A stretch of DNA of 35,464 nt from Candidatus Bathyarchaeota archaeon (GTDB lineage Archaea > Thermoproteota > Bathyarchaeia > TCS64). Positions 1 to 8,394 of this stretch are shown here, piece by piece (the first letter of the stretch is position 1; the number at the start of each line of letters is the position of its first letter). Under the pieces are notes generated by a model. That model had not been told where the DNA came from, did no database searches, and worked only from the letters and a program-made list of their open reading frames with translations. The translations under genes and the position numbers were made by a program. The stretch covers positions 1-35,464 of the forward strand of contig WJIV01000241.1 of assembly GCA_014730055.1 (NCBI GenBank), in the 5' to 3' direction.

Positions 1-1121
1 ACATAACCAGATTCCTAGACGAAAACAATCTGCCATACAATATAATCTCACCAAAGGAGGAAATGGTGAATATTGTAGCCTCCTTCGATTGTGGAAGTAA
101 CGGTAAGCACCTTGTGCTTAACGGACATATTGATGTCTACCCAGTGGGAGACCCAGATAAGTGGGTCCATGATCCTTGGGGAGGAGAGATAGTTGATGGA
201 AAGATCTTCGGAAGAGGATCTAATGACATGAAGGCAGGGACCACTGCTAGCATCTTCACATACTATTACCTGAGCAGAATAAGAGAACAGTTAAATGGAA
301 AGCTTACCCTGACATGCGTCTCAGACGAAGAGACATTCGGACCATGGGGGGCACGATATCTCATAAATCACTACCCCGAGGTTCTTGGGGATACACTGCT
401 CAACGGAGAGCCATGTGCTCATCAGATACGATTTGGTGAAAAAGGTATACTATGGCTAAAATTCACAATCAATACAAAGGGAGCCCATGGAGCATATGAA
501 CACGCCAGTCCAAGTGCCACCAAGATAGCCTCAGAACTAATGCTAGAATTGGATGACACCATTAAAAGCATAGAAACATTACCCCCAGAAAATGTAAGAG
601 TAGCCTTGCAGGAGGCCAAAGAGATAATTGAGGATGGTTACGGCACTGGAGCCTTCGAGGTCCTTCAAAGGACCACTATAAATTTTGGTACAGTACATGG
701 AGGCCTCAAAGTAAACATGATCCCAGGCACAGTCGTAATTGAAGCAGATATAAGACTACCAGTAGGTCAAACCAAAAATCAAGTATTGGAAGCTGTGGAT
801 AGTGTGGTAAAAGACTATCCAAATGTGAGTTATGAAGAAATTAACTATACGCCCCCGAGCCATTGTGATCCAGATGGTGAGATGGTTGATATTCTAAAAA
901 GAAATGTTGAATTAGTTGAGGGTCAAACACCTAAGGCGCTCATTGCAATGGGAGGAACCGATGCTCGCTTGTGGCGCTACAAAGGGATCCCAGCATATGT
1001 TTATGGCCCATACGCTAAAGGTATGGGCTCCACTGATGACTATGTAGAAGTTGACGAGTTTATTGACATAGTTAAGGTGCACGTCCTCTCTGCTTACGAA
1101 TACCTAAAACAAGGGAATTAA
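1..1121 (+). CDS. M20 family metallopeptidase / ArgE-DapE-like deacylase (5' end outside window)
   Basis: The reading frame is open from base 3, encoding ITRFLDENNLPYNI before the first internal ATG at 63, so the gene begins upstream of the window and 63 is not its start. M20 features are visible in order: LNGHIDVYP with the first zinc His and the catalytic Asp, GRGSNDMKAG with the bridging Asp, SDEETFG with the general-base and ligand Glu pair, LLNGEP, the dimerisation-domain GAHGA His, and GGTDARLWRYKGIPAYVYGP near the C-terminus. Family members hydrolyse N-acyl or peptide bonds, for example N-acetylornithine, succinyl-diaminopimelate or dipeptides, in the cytoplasm; the substrate cannot be read from this sequence. 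The last zinc His usually found in an aHxxxE-type motif is not evident, since the local sequence reads GMGSTDDYVEVDE. It ends 124 bp before the convergent ferredoxin gene. Confidence 0.88.
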   Translation, partial: ITRFLDENNLPYNIISPKEEMVNIVASFDCGSNGKHLVLNGHIDVYPVGDPDKWVHDPWGGEIVDGKIFGRGSNDMKAGTTASIFTYYYLSRIREQLNGKLTLTCVSDEETFGPWGARYLINHYPEVLGDTLLNGEPCAHQIRFGEKGILWLKFTINTKGAHGAYEHASPSATKIASELMLELDDTIKSIETLPPENVRVALQEAKEIIEDGYGTGAFEVLQRTTINFGTVHGGLKVNMIPGTVVIEADIRLPVGQTKNQVLEAVDSVVKDYPNVSYEEINYTPPSHCDPDGEMVDILKRNVELVEGQTPKALIAMGGTDARLWRYKGIPAYVYGPYAKGMGSTDDYVEVDEFIDIVKVHVLSAYEYLKQGN

Positions 1122-1245
1122 AAGGACTAAAGTGAGATTATTTCACTTAGATGGAATACTCATGATGGAAACAGCTGTTCATAAGCAAGAAAGACCCTCT
1201 AAACAAATCGATATCATATCCATAGAGAAGTTATGCCAACTCAGC

Positions 1246-2055
1246 TCAATCTTTATCTCGGGACCAACTTAGAGCCCCGACTTTGCAAGAGTCAATGCAC
1301 TCTCCACAAGCAAAACAATCATTATGAAATTCTTCTTCAAAATAAAATCCCTGCATTGCACCAGATGGACATGCCTTAACACATTGCATACAATCCGAAC
1401 AGCTTTCTTCATCGATCCTTGGTCTGTACAGGCTCCACTGTTCGACAACCAAACCAGCCAAGCCAAATGGACAAAAGAATCTGCACCATGGTCTATAGAA
1501 AAATACACTTGATGTAATAATGCCAATAATTAGTATACCACTTGCAGTACTTAGGCTCAATTTAAAAATACTAAAAGGATCAAGCAAACTCAGTAGGTTC
1601 AAGTCTCTGAAGAATAGCAGGCCTAGGAACAGCAAGAAAAATCCCACACGGGTCCATAATGTTACATATTTAGATGTATTAAGTTTCTTGGATTGTGAAA
1701 TTCTATATAATGAGTCTTGTAATAAGCCTAGCTGACAACCCCATCCACATATAATACGATTCGATACAATAGCAAGTAAAATCATACCCAATAGCATCAA
1801 GATTGATAAATTAAAGGGCACAGGGACATAAGCCCCTGTGATGTTTGCGAAAAAATTGACAATAATAGACATAGGGTTCGGGTTAAGGGGGCTCAACTGA
1901 CTGTAAACAAAACCGAAGACAATTATTCCTACTATCATGAACCAAAGTCGGTTGCTTCTTGTAATTTTTCCTCGCTTGAGAAAGACAGTTGCTATAATTG
2001 AGGTTAAGATCAGTAGGAATAGCTTTGATATTAATACGATTTTAATCTCATTCAA
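1246..2055 (-). CDS. NapH/MauN-like membrane polyferredoxin (4Fe-4S)
   Basis: A 269-residue membrane iron-sulfur protein. Hydrophobic segments lie at about 5-25, 37-55, 83-100, 135-155 and 170-187. CGWGC (103-107) and CRFFCPFG (191-198) are the paired membrane cysteine motifs of the NapH/NosR/RdxA-type family. Two classical 4Fe-4S motifs follow: CxxCxxCxxxCP at 219-230 and CxxCxxCxxxC at 247-257. The family passes electrons between the quinone pool or another membrane donor and periplasmic or cytoplasmic oxidoreductases; no partner reductase lies next to it. The start is a TTG at 2055, since no in-frame ATG precedes the first membrane segment, and it may be leaderless. The divergent promoter region holds a strong palindrome beside a ribbon-helix-helix regulator gene, so repression by that regulator is likely. 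Confidence 0.9.
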   Translation of the reverse strand: MNEIKIVLISKLFLLILTSIIATVFLKRGKITRSNRLWFMIVGIIVFGFVYSQLSPLNPNPMSIIVNFFANITGAYVPVPFNLSILMLLGMILLAIVSNRIICGWGCQLGLLQDSLYRISQSKKLNTSKYVTLWTRVGFFLLFLGLLFFRDLNLLSLLDPFSIFKLSLSTASGILIIGIITSSVFFYRPWCRFFCPFGLAGLVVEQWSLYRPRIDEESCSDCMQCVKACPSGAMQGFYFEEEFHNDCFACGECIDSCKVGALSWSRDKD

Positions 2056-2061
2056 CCCCTA

Positions 2062-2082
2062 TATGTGACGTTACGTCATATA
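2062..2082. promoter_or_regulatory. Palindromic operator candidate between polyferredoxin and RHH regulator genes
   Basis: The core TGACGTTACGTCA (2066-2078) is a perfect inverted repeat around T2072. Three further paired bases on each side follow one mismatch (G2065/T2079). It lies 6 bp upstream of the TTG of the polyferredoxin gene and about 44 bp upstream of the regulator's ATG, overlapping the place where both promoters must sit. TATA-like sequence (acatataaacatatg) follows on the plus strand at 2092-2106. A short symmetric GTGACGT/ACGTCAT-type site fits binding by a dimer or tetramer of the adjacent regulator and so autoregulation; this is inferred from position. Confidence 0.6.
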
Positions 2083-2125
2083 CCACATAGAAACATATAA
2101 ACATATGCCAAATTGTCATATAGAT

Positions 2126-2590
2126 ATGAGGTTAGTGACCCTTAGACTCGAGACCATTCTAAAAGAAAATCTGCAAGAAATGGCTGAAAATTCTCAGAGA
2201 ATCATGAGTGACATTATAAGAGATCTTGTTGACCTCGGAATCGGTTATCAGCAAGAATCTCCCGTAATAATTAAAGGGGTCTTTGGAATAACTCGCTCAT
2301 TCAGTAAACTTCGATACGGGGATGAGGGATCAAGGATCAGTGTCTACCTTAATGAAGAACAGATAGGCGAATCCCTCGATACATTCAATGGGAATGAGAA
2401 CAGTGCAATCCGTGAAGCACTAAGACTTGGTTTCATCATGCTCAACGCGGACAAAGTTAGTTTTACCAACCCCCATGTTGAAGTAAAGCCACTAAAAGAT
2501 TTCATGGTAAACTCGTTCCAAAATAATAGAGCTCAAAAAGCACTTGAAAACCTAAAAGATAAAGAAAAAATGAGAGGCAAAGATTTCTAA
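2126..2590 (+). CDS. Tandem ribbon-helix-helix (CopG-like) transcriptional regulator
   Basis: Starting at ATG 2126 the protein is 154 residues; an alternative ATG at 2105 adds seven residues (MPNCHID) that do not look like part of the fold. The first residues, MRLVTLRLE, form the basic beta-strand of a ribbon-helix-helix domain, followed by two helices ending in RIMSDIIRDLVDLGIG. A second copy begins near SRISVYLNEEQIGESL and runs to SAIREALRLGFIML, again strand-helix-helix. The C-terminal tail is charged and Lys-rich. Two RHH domains in one chain could bind a palindromic operator as a pseudo-tetramer. It is divergent from the polyferredoxin gene with the symmetric site between them, the usual arrangement of a local regulator. 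No metal-binding His/Cys cluster like that of NikR is evident, so the ligand is unknown. Confidence 0.75.
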   Translation: MRLVTLRLETILKENLQEMAENSQRIMSDIIRDLVDLGIGYQQESPVIIKGVFGITRSFSKLRYGDEGSRISVYLNEEQIGESLDTFNGNENSAIREALRLGFIMLNADKVSFTNPHVEVKPLKDFMVNSFQNNRAQKALENLKDKEKMRGKDF

Positions 2591-3005
2591 TTAATGACGC
2601 AGATACTTAAAAAAACATTATAATCATCAATTTAAATGTTATATTTATTGATATGTTTAGTTTTGTCGAATATTGCTATAATCCGAATGCTAATATTCTT
2701 ATGAGGACCCGCATAAGTTACGATTCCTGATTCTTATCTCTAATCTAACACATATCCACTGATTAGATATTAATGATTATCATGAGGACATCAATAATAG
2801 TTTTTTCTTATAATTCATAATTCCATCAAAATACAGCATATCTAATTAACAATATTTTAAAAATGAATAGAGAACTATTCTAATGTATTATAAATAAAAG
2901 GTTGATCACTGTGAGGATATTCGATCATTATAGGTATGCATATAAAAAATTGCCTGTTTTTCATCTGTTTATTTTCTTGTGTTTATTTATTATGGAAAAC
3001 TACAT
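2591..3005. other. AT-rich intergenic region, no convincing gene
   Basis: About 415 bases between the convergent regulator and phosphoesterase genes. It is very AT-rich. A short hairpin-capable sequence, cttatg at 2698-2703 pairing with cataag at 2712-2717, sits in the middle. I see no tRNA-like cloverleaf, repeat array or conserved coding frame. A hydrophobic open frame starting with TTG at 2902 runs into the antisense of the phosphoesterase and is not credible as a gene. Confidence 0.5.
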
Positions 3006-3806
3006 TCATATTCCTCTTGAGCTAATCAGATTTCTACCATTATTATATATTATTGGTCTCGCATTTATTTGGTTCTTATTCAAAGTTACTTGTGTGAACC
3101 CATATGAGTCATATATATTATACCTATTCATTTCGATATGAAGTTCTGATAAGGCAGCGCAACCAACCAAGTACTGGATCCCCTTATCCTCAACAAAGAG
3201 ACTTTGATGAAGATGCCCACATAAAACAGCCAGAACATTTGACCCTCTAACTACTTCCTGAAATCTTGACATAGCCGATTCATCAAACACTAAATGCTTT
3301 TCACCGTTTGGTATATGCAAAGCGAAAGGTGGGTGATGAAGAGCAATTAAAGTGGGCTCATACTCCTCCTTCAACTCCTTACTGAGCCAATCAATCTGAT
3401 CCTCATCTAAATAACCCGTGTGTTTCCCTGGGCTTTGTGAATCTAGGGCAATTACTCGAATTCCCTCGATAATTGTGGCGTAGTAACAGGATATACTCTT
3501 ATCCGAATCTTGGTCTTTTAGAAGGCATTCCCTGAACCCTCCTTTCTTATCCACGTTTCCCATAACCGGTAATACTGGTCCACCAAGTGATTCTAGTTGA
3601 GATATGTACTCCTGGGCGATCTGATATCCAGGGATGGAGCCATCCTGGGAGATATCTCCAGTAATTAAAGAGAAAGCTGGCTTGATATTGGTATCCTTCG
3701 CCAATTCTATAACCCTCTCTATCTTGTTGCAGGGGTTTCCTTCCTTTCGACTTATGCTTTTCTCGGGAGGTATGTGAAAATCGCTGAAGTGGAAGAATGT
3801 TGTCAT
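3006..3806 (-). CDS. Calcineurin-like metallophosphoesterase (CpdA/Icc-like)
   Basis: A 266-residue protein with the full set of calcineurin-like phosphoesterase motifs: FSDFHIP near the N-terminus (DxH), LITGDIS (GD), VMGNVDK (GNxD), ALHHPPF (HH-type) and VLCGHLHQ (GHxH). These coordinate a two-metal centre. The motif spacing and length match the class III cyclic-nucleotide phosphodiesterase / Icc group, but many archaeal members act on other phosphoesters and the substrate is not readable from sequence. The ATG at 3806 places the first beta-strand directly at the start (MTTFFHFSDFH). There is no signal peptide or membrane segment, so it is cytoplasmic. It stands alone and is divergent from the SPFH gene; a short inverted repeat lies about 30 bp upstream. 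Confidence 0.88.
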   Translation of the reverse strand: MTTFFHFSDFHIPPEKSISRKEGNPCNKIERVIELAKDTNIKPAFSLITGDISQDGSIPGYQIAQEYISQLESLGGPVLPVMGNVDKKGGFRECLLKDQDSDKSISCYYATIIEGIRVIALDSQSPGKHTGYLDEDQIDWLSKELKEEYEPTLIALHHPPFALHIPNGEKHLVFDESAMSRFQEVVRGSNVLAVLCGHLHQSLFVEDKGIQYLVGCAALSELHIEMNRYNIYDSYGFTQVTLNKNQINARPIIYNNGRNLISSRGI

Positions 3807-3835
3807 TGGAATCCTAATTGTTAATCTTAGTACTC

Positions 3836-3852
3836 AAGGAAAAAAGTTCCTT
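3836..3852. promoter_or_regulatory. Short inverted repeat in the phosphoesterase/SPFH divergent region
   Basis: AAGGAA (3836-3841) and TTCCTT (3847-3852) are perfect inverted arms around a 5-base spacer, 30 bp upstream of the phosphoesterase ATG. The position fits an operator or promoter element, but arms this short arise by chance in AT-rich DNA. Confidence 0.25.
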
Positions 3853-3987
3853 AAGGATTATACGAATTAATTTAGTAACAAGCACCTCATAAAGAGTAAA
3901 ATGATTCTAGGATCTATCTAACAAATCCAATTTTTATCACGTAAAAAAGATAAAATAAAAAAACAAGTAAGACCAAAAAGAGAATAC

Positions 3988-4908
3988 ATGTTTAGAGAAA
4001 TGAAAAATAGGTTTGGGGGTGATTTCCCAGATCTTCCTCGAGGAAGCCGTGCTGGAGGTATAATGGTTGCAGTAATTATTACCATTTTAGTTATAGCTAC
4101 TCTTGGCTCCTTGGCTATTGTTCAAGTACCTTCCGGGACACGGGGCGTCCTTATTACTTTGGGAAAAGTTGAGGATAGAATTCTAAGTGAGGGGTTGAAT
4201 TTTAAAAACCCTGTAACTCAACGCGTTGTTTTTATGGACGTACAAATACAAAAAGCAGAGTCAACAGAATCTACGGCCACAAAAGACCTTCAGGAAGTAT
4301 CCACAACTGTCGCTGTAAACTATCGACTTGATCCAGGGAAGGTAAATATGATCTACCAGGATCTTAGACAGGACTACGTTTCAAGGGTCATTAAACCCAA
4401 TATTGAGGAGACCTTGAAAGCCACAACAGCAACCTACAGGGCTGAGGAGCTAATTACTAAACGAGCGGAAGTCAAGTCTACTTTTGATGCTATTCTCGCT
4501 GAGAGACTAGACGTGTTCTATATTGATGTTGTTTCAGTAAGTCTGACTGACTTCCAGTTTAGCGCCTCCTTCTCTGAGGCAATTGAGGCTAAGGTAACAG
4601 CAGAACAGGAAGCCCTGAAAGCCAAAAATGAGTTAGAGAGGATTCGCTACGAGGCACAGCAGCAGATTATTCAGGCAGAGGCAGAGAGGAACGCAACTAT
4701 TACCCGTGCACAGGGGGAGGCAAGCGCACAGATTATCACAGCTAATGCGACTGCTGAGGCCATACAGTTGATCACTTCTCAGATGACTGATGAATACGCA
4801 CAGTATCTCTGGCTTAATCAGTGGGATGGTAAGCTTCCACTTGTCATGTCTGGAGAAGATCATAGTTTTATCTTAGACATTAAAAGCTTGATTGATGAAA
4901 GTCCTTAA
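3988..4908 (+). CDS. SPFH/prohibitin-family membrane protein
   Basis: A 306-residue protein with a short Arg/Gly-rich N-terminus, one transmembrane helix at about 24-45 (MVAVIITILVIATLGSLAIV), then an SPFH (band 7) domain starting at VPSGTRGVLITLGKVEDRIL and containing TVAVNYRLDPGKV. A long Ala/Glu/Gln-rich coiled coil (roughly EAKVTAEQEALKAKNELERI to AEAIQLI) follows, and the C-terminus ends LWLNQWDGKLPLVMSGED, the W-x-G-x-LP pattern typical of prohibitin-like proteins. Such proteins assemble into ring or cage-like membrane scaffolds and often hold FtsH-type proteases; no protease gene is adjacent. The ATG is preceded by an AT-rich tract. It is convergent with the RidA-like gene downstream. 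Confidence 0.9.
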   Translation: MFREMKNRFGGDFPDLPRGSRAGGIMVAVIITILVIATLGSLAIVQVPSGTRGVLITLGKVEDRILSEGLNFKNPVTQRVVFMDVQIQKAESTESTATKDLQEVSTTVAVNYRLDPGKVNMIYQDLRQDYVSRVIKPNIEETLKATTATYRAEELITKRAEVKSTFDAILAERLDVFYIDVVSVSLTDFQFSASFSEAIEAKVTAEQEALKAKNELERIRYEAQQQIIQAEAERNATITRAQGEASAQIITANATAEAIQLITSQMTDEYAQYLWLNQWDGKLPLVMSGEDHSFILDIKSLIDESP

Positions 4909-5003
4909 TTTTTTAATTCTAGCAGATTCACAGATTCCAAATTCTGATAGTTAATTTTCTAAAAACTTTAGTACCTATTTATAGAATTGCATGAAAACAG
5001 ATA

Positions 5004-5018
5004 CAGCTACTGTAGCTG
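5004..5018. repeat. 15-bp perfect palindrome in a convergent intergenic gap
   Basis: CAGCTAC-T-GTAGCTG has perfect 7-base arms around one base, between the convergent 3' ends of the SPFH and RidA-like genes (4909-5117). A hairpin here could act on transcript ends. There is no T-run directly after it, so a classical intrinsic terminator is not supported. Confidence 0.3.
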
Positions 5019-5117
5019 CATCAACTACAGCATTCTTGACCAGGAAATTATGCTATTTATACAACTTTCAAAAGAAAAATACTGATGAATTAAGCTGTTT
5101 TCTTCTTAGCACAATTA

Positions 5118-5618
5118 CTATTCATTGAGTTCGATTTCTGCTTCAATTTCCACAGGGATATTGAACGGGAGTTCGGCCACTCCAACCGCTGAGCGAGCGT
5201 GCTTTCCTGCTTCTTCGCCCCAAATATCAATTATTAGATCGCTGAATCCGTTGATCACTGATGGCATCTCATTAAATCCTGGGGCCACGTTGACCATACC
5301 GAATACGCGAACCCATTTCTTAACTCTATCAAGGTCACCTAACTCCTCCTTCAAACCGGCAATTATTGCCAGCCCAATTAATCGTGCATAATCATAAGCC
5401 TCCTCTTTAGATACCTCGGTGCCCACCTTACCGATTTTGTGGAACATTGTCCCATCTTGATTCGTAGCTGCGTGACCCGATATCCATGCCCTATTACCAC
5501 TTACTCTGACAAAGGGGAAAACCCTTCTGAATGATTCTGGTACCTTAGTGGGCTCATGTAGAGGTATGCCCAATTCCTTCAACCTATTCTCGATCTTCAC
5601 ATCAAATTCTAATATCAT
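5118..5618 (-). CDS. RidA/YjgF-family protein
   Basis: About 166 residues from the ATG at 5618; a TTG nine bases upstream is also in frame but less likely. The YjgF/YER057c/UK114 fold is recognisable from RVSGNRAWISGHAATNQDG, the central Ala-rich helix followed by VRVFGMVNV, and the C-terminal ARSAVGVAELPFNIPVEIEAEIEL, which retains the Arg that binds carboxylate ligands in RidA enzymes. Members of the family hydrolyse reactive 2-aminoacrylate or other enamines/imines released by PLP enzymes. It is longer than E. coli RidA (about 128 residues), with an extra N-terminal helix (FDVKIENRLKELGI) typical of the long, RutC-distant branch. It is divergent from the FAH-family gene. Confidence 0.9.
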   Translation of the reverse strand: MILEFDVKIENRLKELGIPLHEPTKVPESFRRVFPFVRVSGNRAWISGHAATNQDGTMFHKIGKVGTEVSKEEAYDYARLIGLAIIAGLKEELGDLDRVKKWVRVFGMVNVAPGFNEMPSVINGFSDLIIDIWGEEAGKHARSAVGVAELPFNIPVEIEAEIELNE

Positions 5619-5784
5619 ATATCTCAATAGTTTTTCGATAATCCCACATTCAACCTATGCTCGCTAAAAATGAAAAATGTAGAAACAGAGAGAAAAGTAC
5701 AATCCTCTGAAAAAGCTGTTTTAAGTAAACAAAAATGAGGTATTTTTCGATTTACTCATATACTATTCGTATCTTACCATTACC

Positions 5785-6792
5785 ATGAAGCTAGTTATTT
5801 TTAACACCGGAAGAGTAGGAGCCTTACTTGATGATGGCTCAGTTATCGACTTAAACTATGGTTACGCATCTTGGCTGCATGAGAAAGGCGAAGTAAGGCC
5901 ATATGAGAGAGCTGATCTACTTGTACCTTCGAATATGTTACCTTTTATACAGGAAGGTAAAGAAGCACTAGAACTCTCAAAAAAAGTAGTATCATGGGTC
6001 TTGGCGGGAAAAAAATATGGTCCCATGGATGAGAAGCTTCACTTTCTTGAAAATGAGGTTGAGTTAAGAGCACCTCTTCCCAGTCTGCAATCCAGAATCA
6101 TGATGGCTGGTAGTAATTTCTGGGACCACGCACGAGATGGCTTGAATGTGAGAAGCGAAAAACAGTACACCATAGCGGATGTCAAGGAACTAGTGAAAAA
6201 AGGGGAGAAGAGACCCTGGGGATTCTGGAAACAAGCATACAATGTTATCGGTACCGGAGAACCCATTACGTACCCAGCCCGAACTAAAAGACTAGACTAC
6301 GAGTGCGAACTGGGAGCGATAATTGGTAAATCATGTAAAGATGTAACCGAGGAAGATGCATTATCTTACGTTTATGGGTGGACCATAATCAATGATATGA
6401 GTTGCAGAGACCATCCAAGTGATGTTGGACTATGGGTCGAAAAGAACTTTGACGGATCAGCACCTATGGGCCCATGCATAGTTACAGCTGATGAAATTGA
6501 TGATCCATACAGCCTGAGTATTAAGCAGACCGTTAATGGAGAATTGAGGCAAGATGGAAATACATCAGACATGATTTGGGATTACTCATACTGGATTAGT
6601 TGGCTCTCCAGAGACCTAACACTAAAACCGGGAGACATTATATGCGGTGGAACATGTAGCGGTACAGCAATGGATCAAACCCCAAGACATAATGGGACGA
6701 CGGATCCAAAGCTCTTCCTTAAGCCAGGTGATAGGCTAGAAGCCACGATTGAGAAGATAGGTACCCTGAAAAATCACATTGTATCAAAATAA
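5785..6792 (+). CDS. Fumarylacetoacetate hydrolase (FAH) family enzyme
   Basis: 335 residues. The N-terminal part (1-100) is the accessory region of FAH-type proteins; the catalytic domain begins near IMMAGSNFWDHARD. Metal ligands are visible: ECELGAIIG with E173 and E175, then IINDMSCRD with D204, followed by KNFDGSAPMGP, the substrate-loop motif. IICGGTCSGTAM and LKPGDRLEATIEKIGTLKN close the domain, as in other family members. The family cleaves C-C bonds of beta-diketo acids or hydrates/isomerises oxo-acids, in catabolism of aromatic compounds and sugars. The exact substrate is unknown. It precedes an amidohydrolase gene on the same strand, 177 bp away with a T-run (cctttttt) in the gap, so the two are probably transcribed separately. 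Confidence 0.9.
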   Translation: MKLVIFNTGRVGALLDDGSVIDLNYGYASWLHEKGEVRPYERADLLVPSNMLPFIQEGKEALELSKKVVSWVLAGKKYGPMDEKLHFLENEVELRAPLPSLQSRIMMAGSNFWDHARDGLNVRSEKQYTIADVKELVKKGEKRPWGFWKQAYNVIGTGEPITYPARTKRLDYECELGAIIGKSCKDVTEEDALSYVYGWTIINDMSCRDHPSDVGLWVEKNFDGSAPMGPCIVTADEIDDPYSLSIKQTVNGELRQDGNTSDMIWDYSYWISWLSRDLTLKPGDIICGGTCSGTAMDQTPRHNGTTDPKLFLKPGDRLEATIEKIGTLKNHIVSK

Positions 6793-6969
6793 TTCCGATA
6801 AATCCTTTTTTATAATATCTGTATAAATTAAACCACATCGAACTCTCTTGTTCCAAATAACTACTTTTCACGCTTTATGGCTTTTAAATCAATAATAATT
6901 CAAATCTTATTATCATTTTATCTAAGCGTAGACGTTATAACTACTTGATTTTCACTATTACTGATTTAT

Positions 6970-8241
6970 ATGGAAGAGTACTTGATCAAGGGAGGAAAAG
7001 TTATAGATGGAACAGGAGCATCGCCCATAGTAGAAGACCTGAGAATCACTAATAGCAAAATTTCTGAAATAGGTGATATAAGAGAAAAGAAGAGTCAAGT
7101 CATAGATGCAACCGGGTGTACAGTAATGCCCGGTCTCATCGAAGGACATAATCATCCTCTGGGAGAACGTAACTTCACCGACCCAGGATTCAAAAAATAC
7201 TATGATAATATGGTGAACAGCCCAACTTTAGCATTAATGAAGGGAATCCACGTAATACAGGGGCTTTTGAGAAGAGGAATTACAACTATTAGAATTCCTC
7301 ACCCCACAATACCGAATGCCCCAGAACTCCGTGGTGAGTGGCTTGTAGCCTTACGAAAAGCGGTAGAGCGGGGATACTTCCCAGCACCCAGGGTAGTAGC
7401 TGGAGGATGCGTCCTACCTACTGGAGGCCACCTCAATAGTATGGGGCCTCCTTATGCCTTTAACCCCGGGTGGAAGGGAGCCGATGGCCCATGGGAGATA
7501 AGAAAACAGACACGCGAATGCCTTCAATACGAGGTGGATTTCATAAAACTCATTGGCCCTGGTCATAAAAGGTTCAAACCGGGTCCTGGGCCAGAGCATA
7601 CCTGTATGACTTTTGAGGAGATATCTGCCGCGGTAGAGGAGGCTCACTGGAAAAGCGTCCCCATCGCAGCCCATGCTAAGAATGGTCCAGGTTTGAAGTT
7701 TGCTGTGGAGGCGGGAGTGGACAGTATTGAGCACGGTACACATCTGATGGAACAGCCCGAGCTAATCACGCACATGGTACAAAATGGACAGTTCCTTGTG
7801 CCCACGCTTGGGATGTTTTTCTATGAGCCATTGGTTGATGCCTATGATGAGGCTGAGCCTGGGACAAAGAGTAATTTTAAATCTATACGACCCAAGCTGA
7901 TCAAAAACTTCAAGGAATGCATGAAGAAAGGGGTGAAAATAGCTGCAGGAACAGATAATACATACTGGGAAGCCCCTGGCGTAGCTTGGGAGCTTTATAC
8001 TTACGTCAATCATTGTGGCATGAATCCTATGGATGCTATCATTAGCGCAACAAAATATAACGCACAGAACTGCGCCTTGTCGGATGTAGGAACATTGGAG
8101 GTCGGTAAACAAGCGGACATTATTCTAGTTAATGGCAATCCGCTGGAAGACATATCAGTGCTCCAAGATAGAAAAAATATAATCAAGGTAATTAAAGGAG
8201 GTGAAGTGCTGGTTGATAACGGCAAGATCAACTGGCCTTAA
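6970..8241 (+). CDS. Amidohydrolase, imidazolonepropionase/prolidase-like
   Basis: 423 residues with a split beta-sandwich: the N-terminal part (YLIKGGKVIDGTGASPIVED) and the C-terminal part (GTLEVGKQADIILVNGNPLEDI) flank a TIM barrel. Metal and catalytic residues: EGHNHP with H60 and H62, FIKLIG with K193 at the carboxylysine position, AAHAKN H235, IEHGTH H255 and AAGTDN D329. This set matches two-metal subtype amidohydrolases related to Xaa-Arg dipeptidases and imidazolonepropionase. A cytosolic hydrolase of amides or cyclic amides is expected; the substrate is not determined. An archaeal TATA-like stretch (atttatatgg) adjoins the start, but the true promoter is not clear. Confidence 0.9.
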   Translation: MEEYLIKGGKVIDGTGASPIVEDLRITNSKISEIGDIREKKSQVIDATGCTVMPGLIEGHNHPLGERNFTDPGFKKYYDNMVNSPTLALMKGIHVIQGLLRRGITTIRIPHPTIPNAPELRGEWLVALRKAVERGYFPAPRVVAGGCVLPTGGHLNSMGPPYAFNPGWKGADGPWEIRKQTRECLQYEVDFIKLIGPGHKRFKPGPGPEHTCMTFEEISAAVEEAHWKSVPIAAHAKNGPGLKFAVEAGVDSIEHGTHLMEQPELITHMVQNGQFLVPTLGMFFYEPLVDAYDEAEPGTKSNFKSIRPKLIKNFKECMKKGVKIAAGTDNTYWEAPGVAWELYTYVNHCGMNPMDAIISATKYNAQNCALSDVGTLEVGKQADIILVNGNPLEDISVLQDRKNIIKVIKGGEVLVDNGKINWP

Positions 8242-8394
8242 ACTCCACGATAGTGTTACAAAGAGAGATTCCTACTACCAGAATCATAGAGTAAAGAAAT
8301 TCGCATTATCGATGTCATAGACCATAATACCGTTATTTTTAGATACCTCTCCTGTCTTGAGACACATTTAGTCTAATATTTTAAAAGGATCATT

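Noticed and set aside
1246..2055. Any tRNA or rRNA gene in the window
   Set aside because: I looked for T-loop (GGTTCRAATCC-type) and anticodon-stem patterns across the intergenic gaps and found none; the gaps are AT-rich. A covariance-model search would be decisive.
2902..3141. Hydrophobic plus-strand frame of 79 codons
   Set aside because: It has a TTG start, overlaps the antisense of the phosphoesterase, and its hydrophobic run comes from the reverse complement of coding DNA and AT-rich sequence.
4991..5128. 45-codon plus-strand frame in the convergent gap after the SPFH gene
   Set aside because: Low-complexity start (MKTDTATVAASTTAF), runs into the opposite gene's 3' end and lacks a well-placed promoter.
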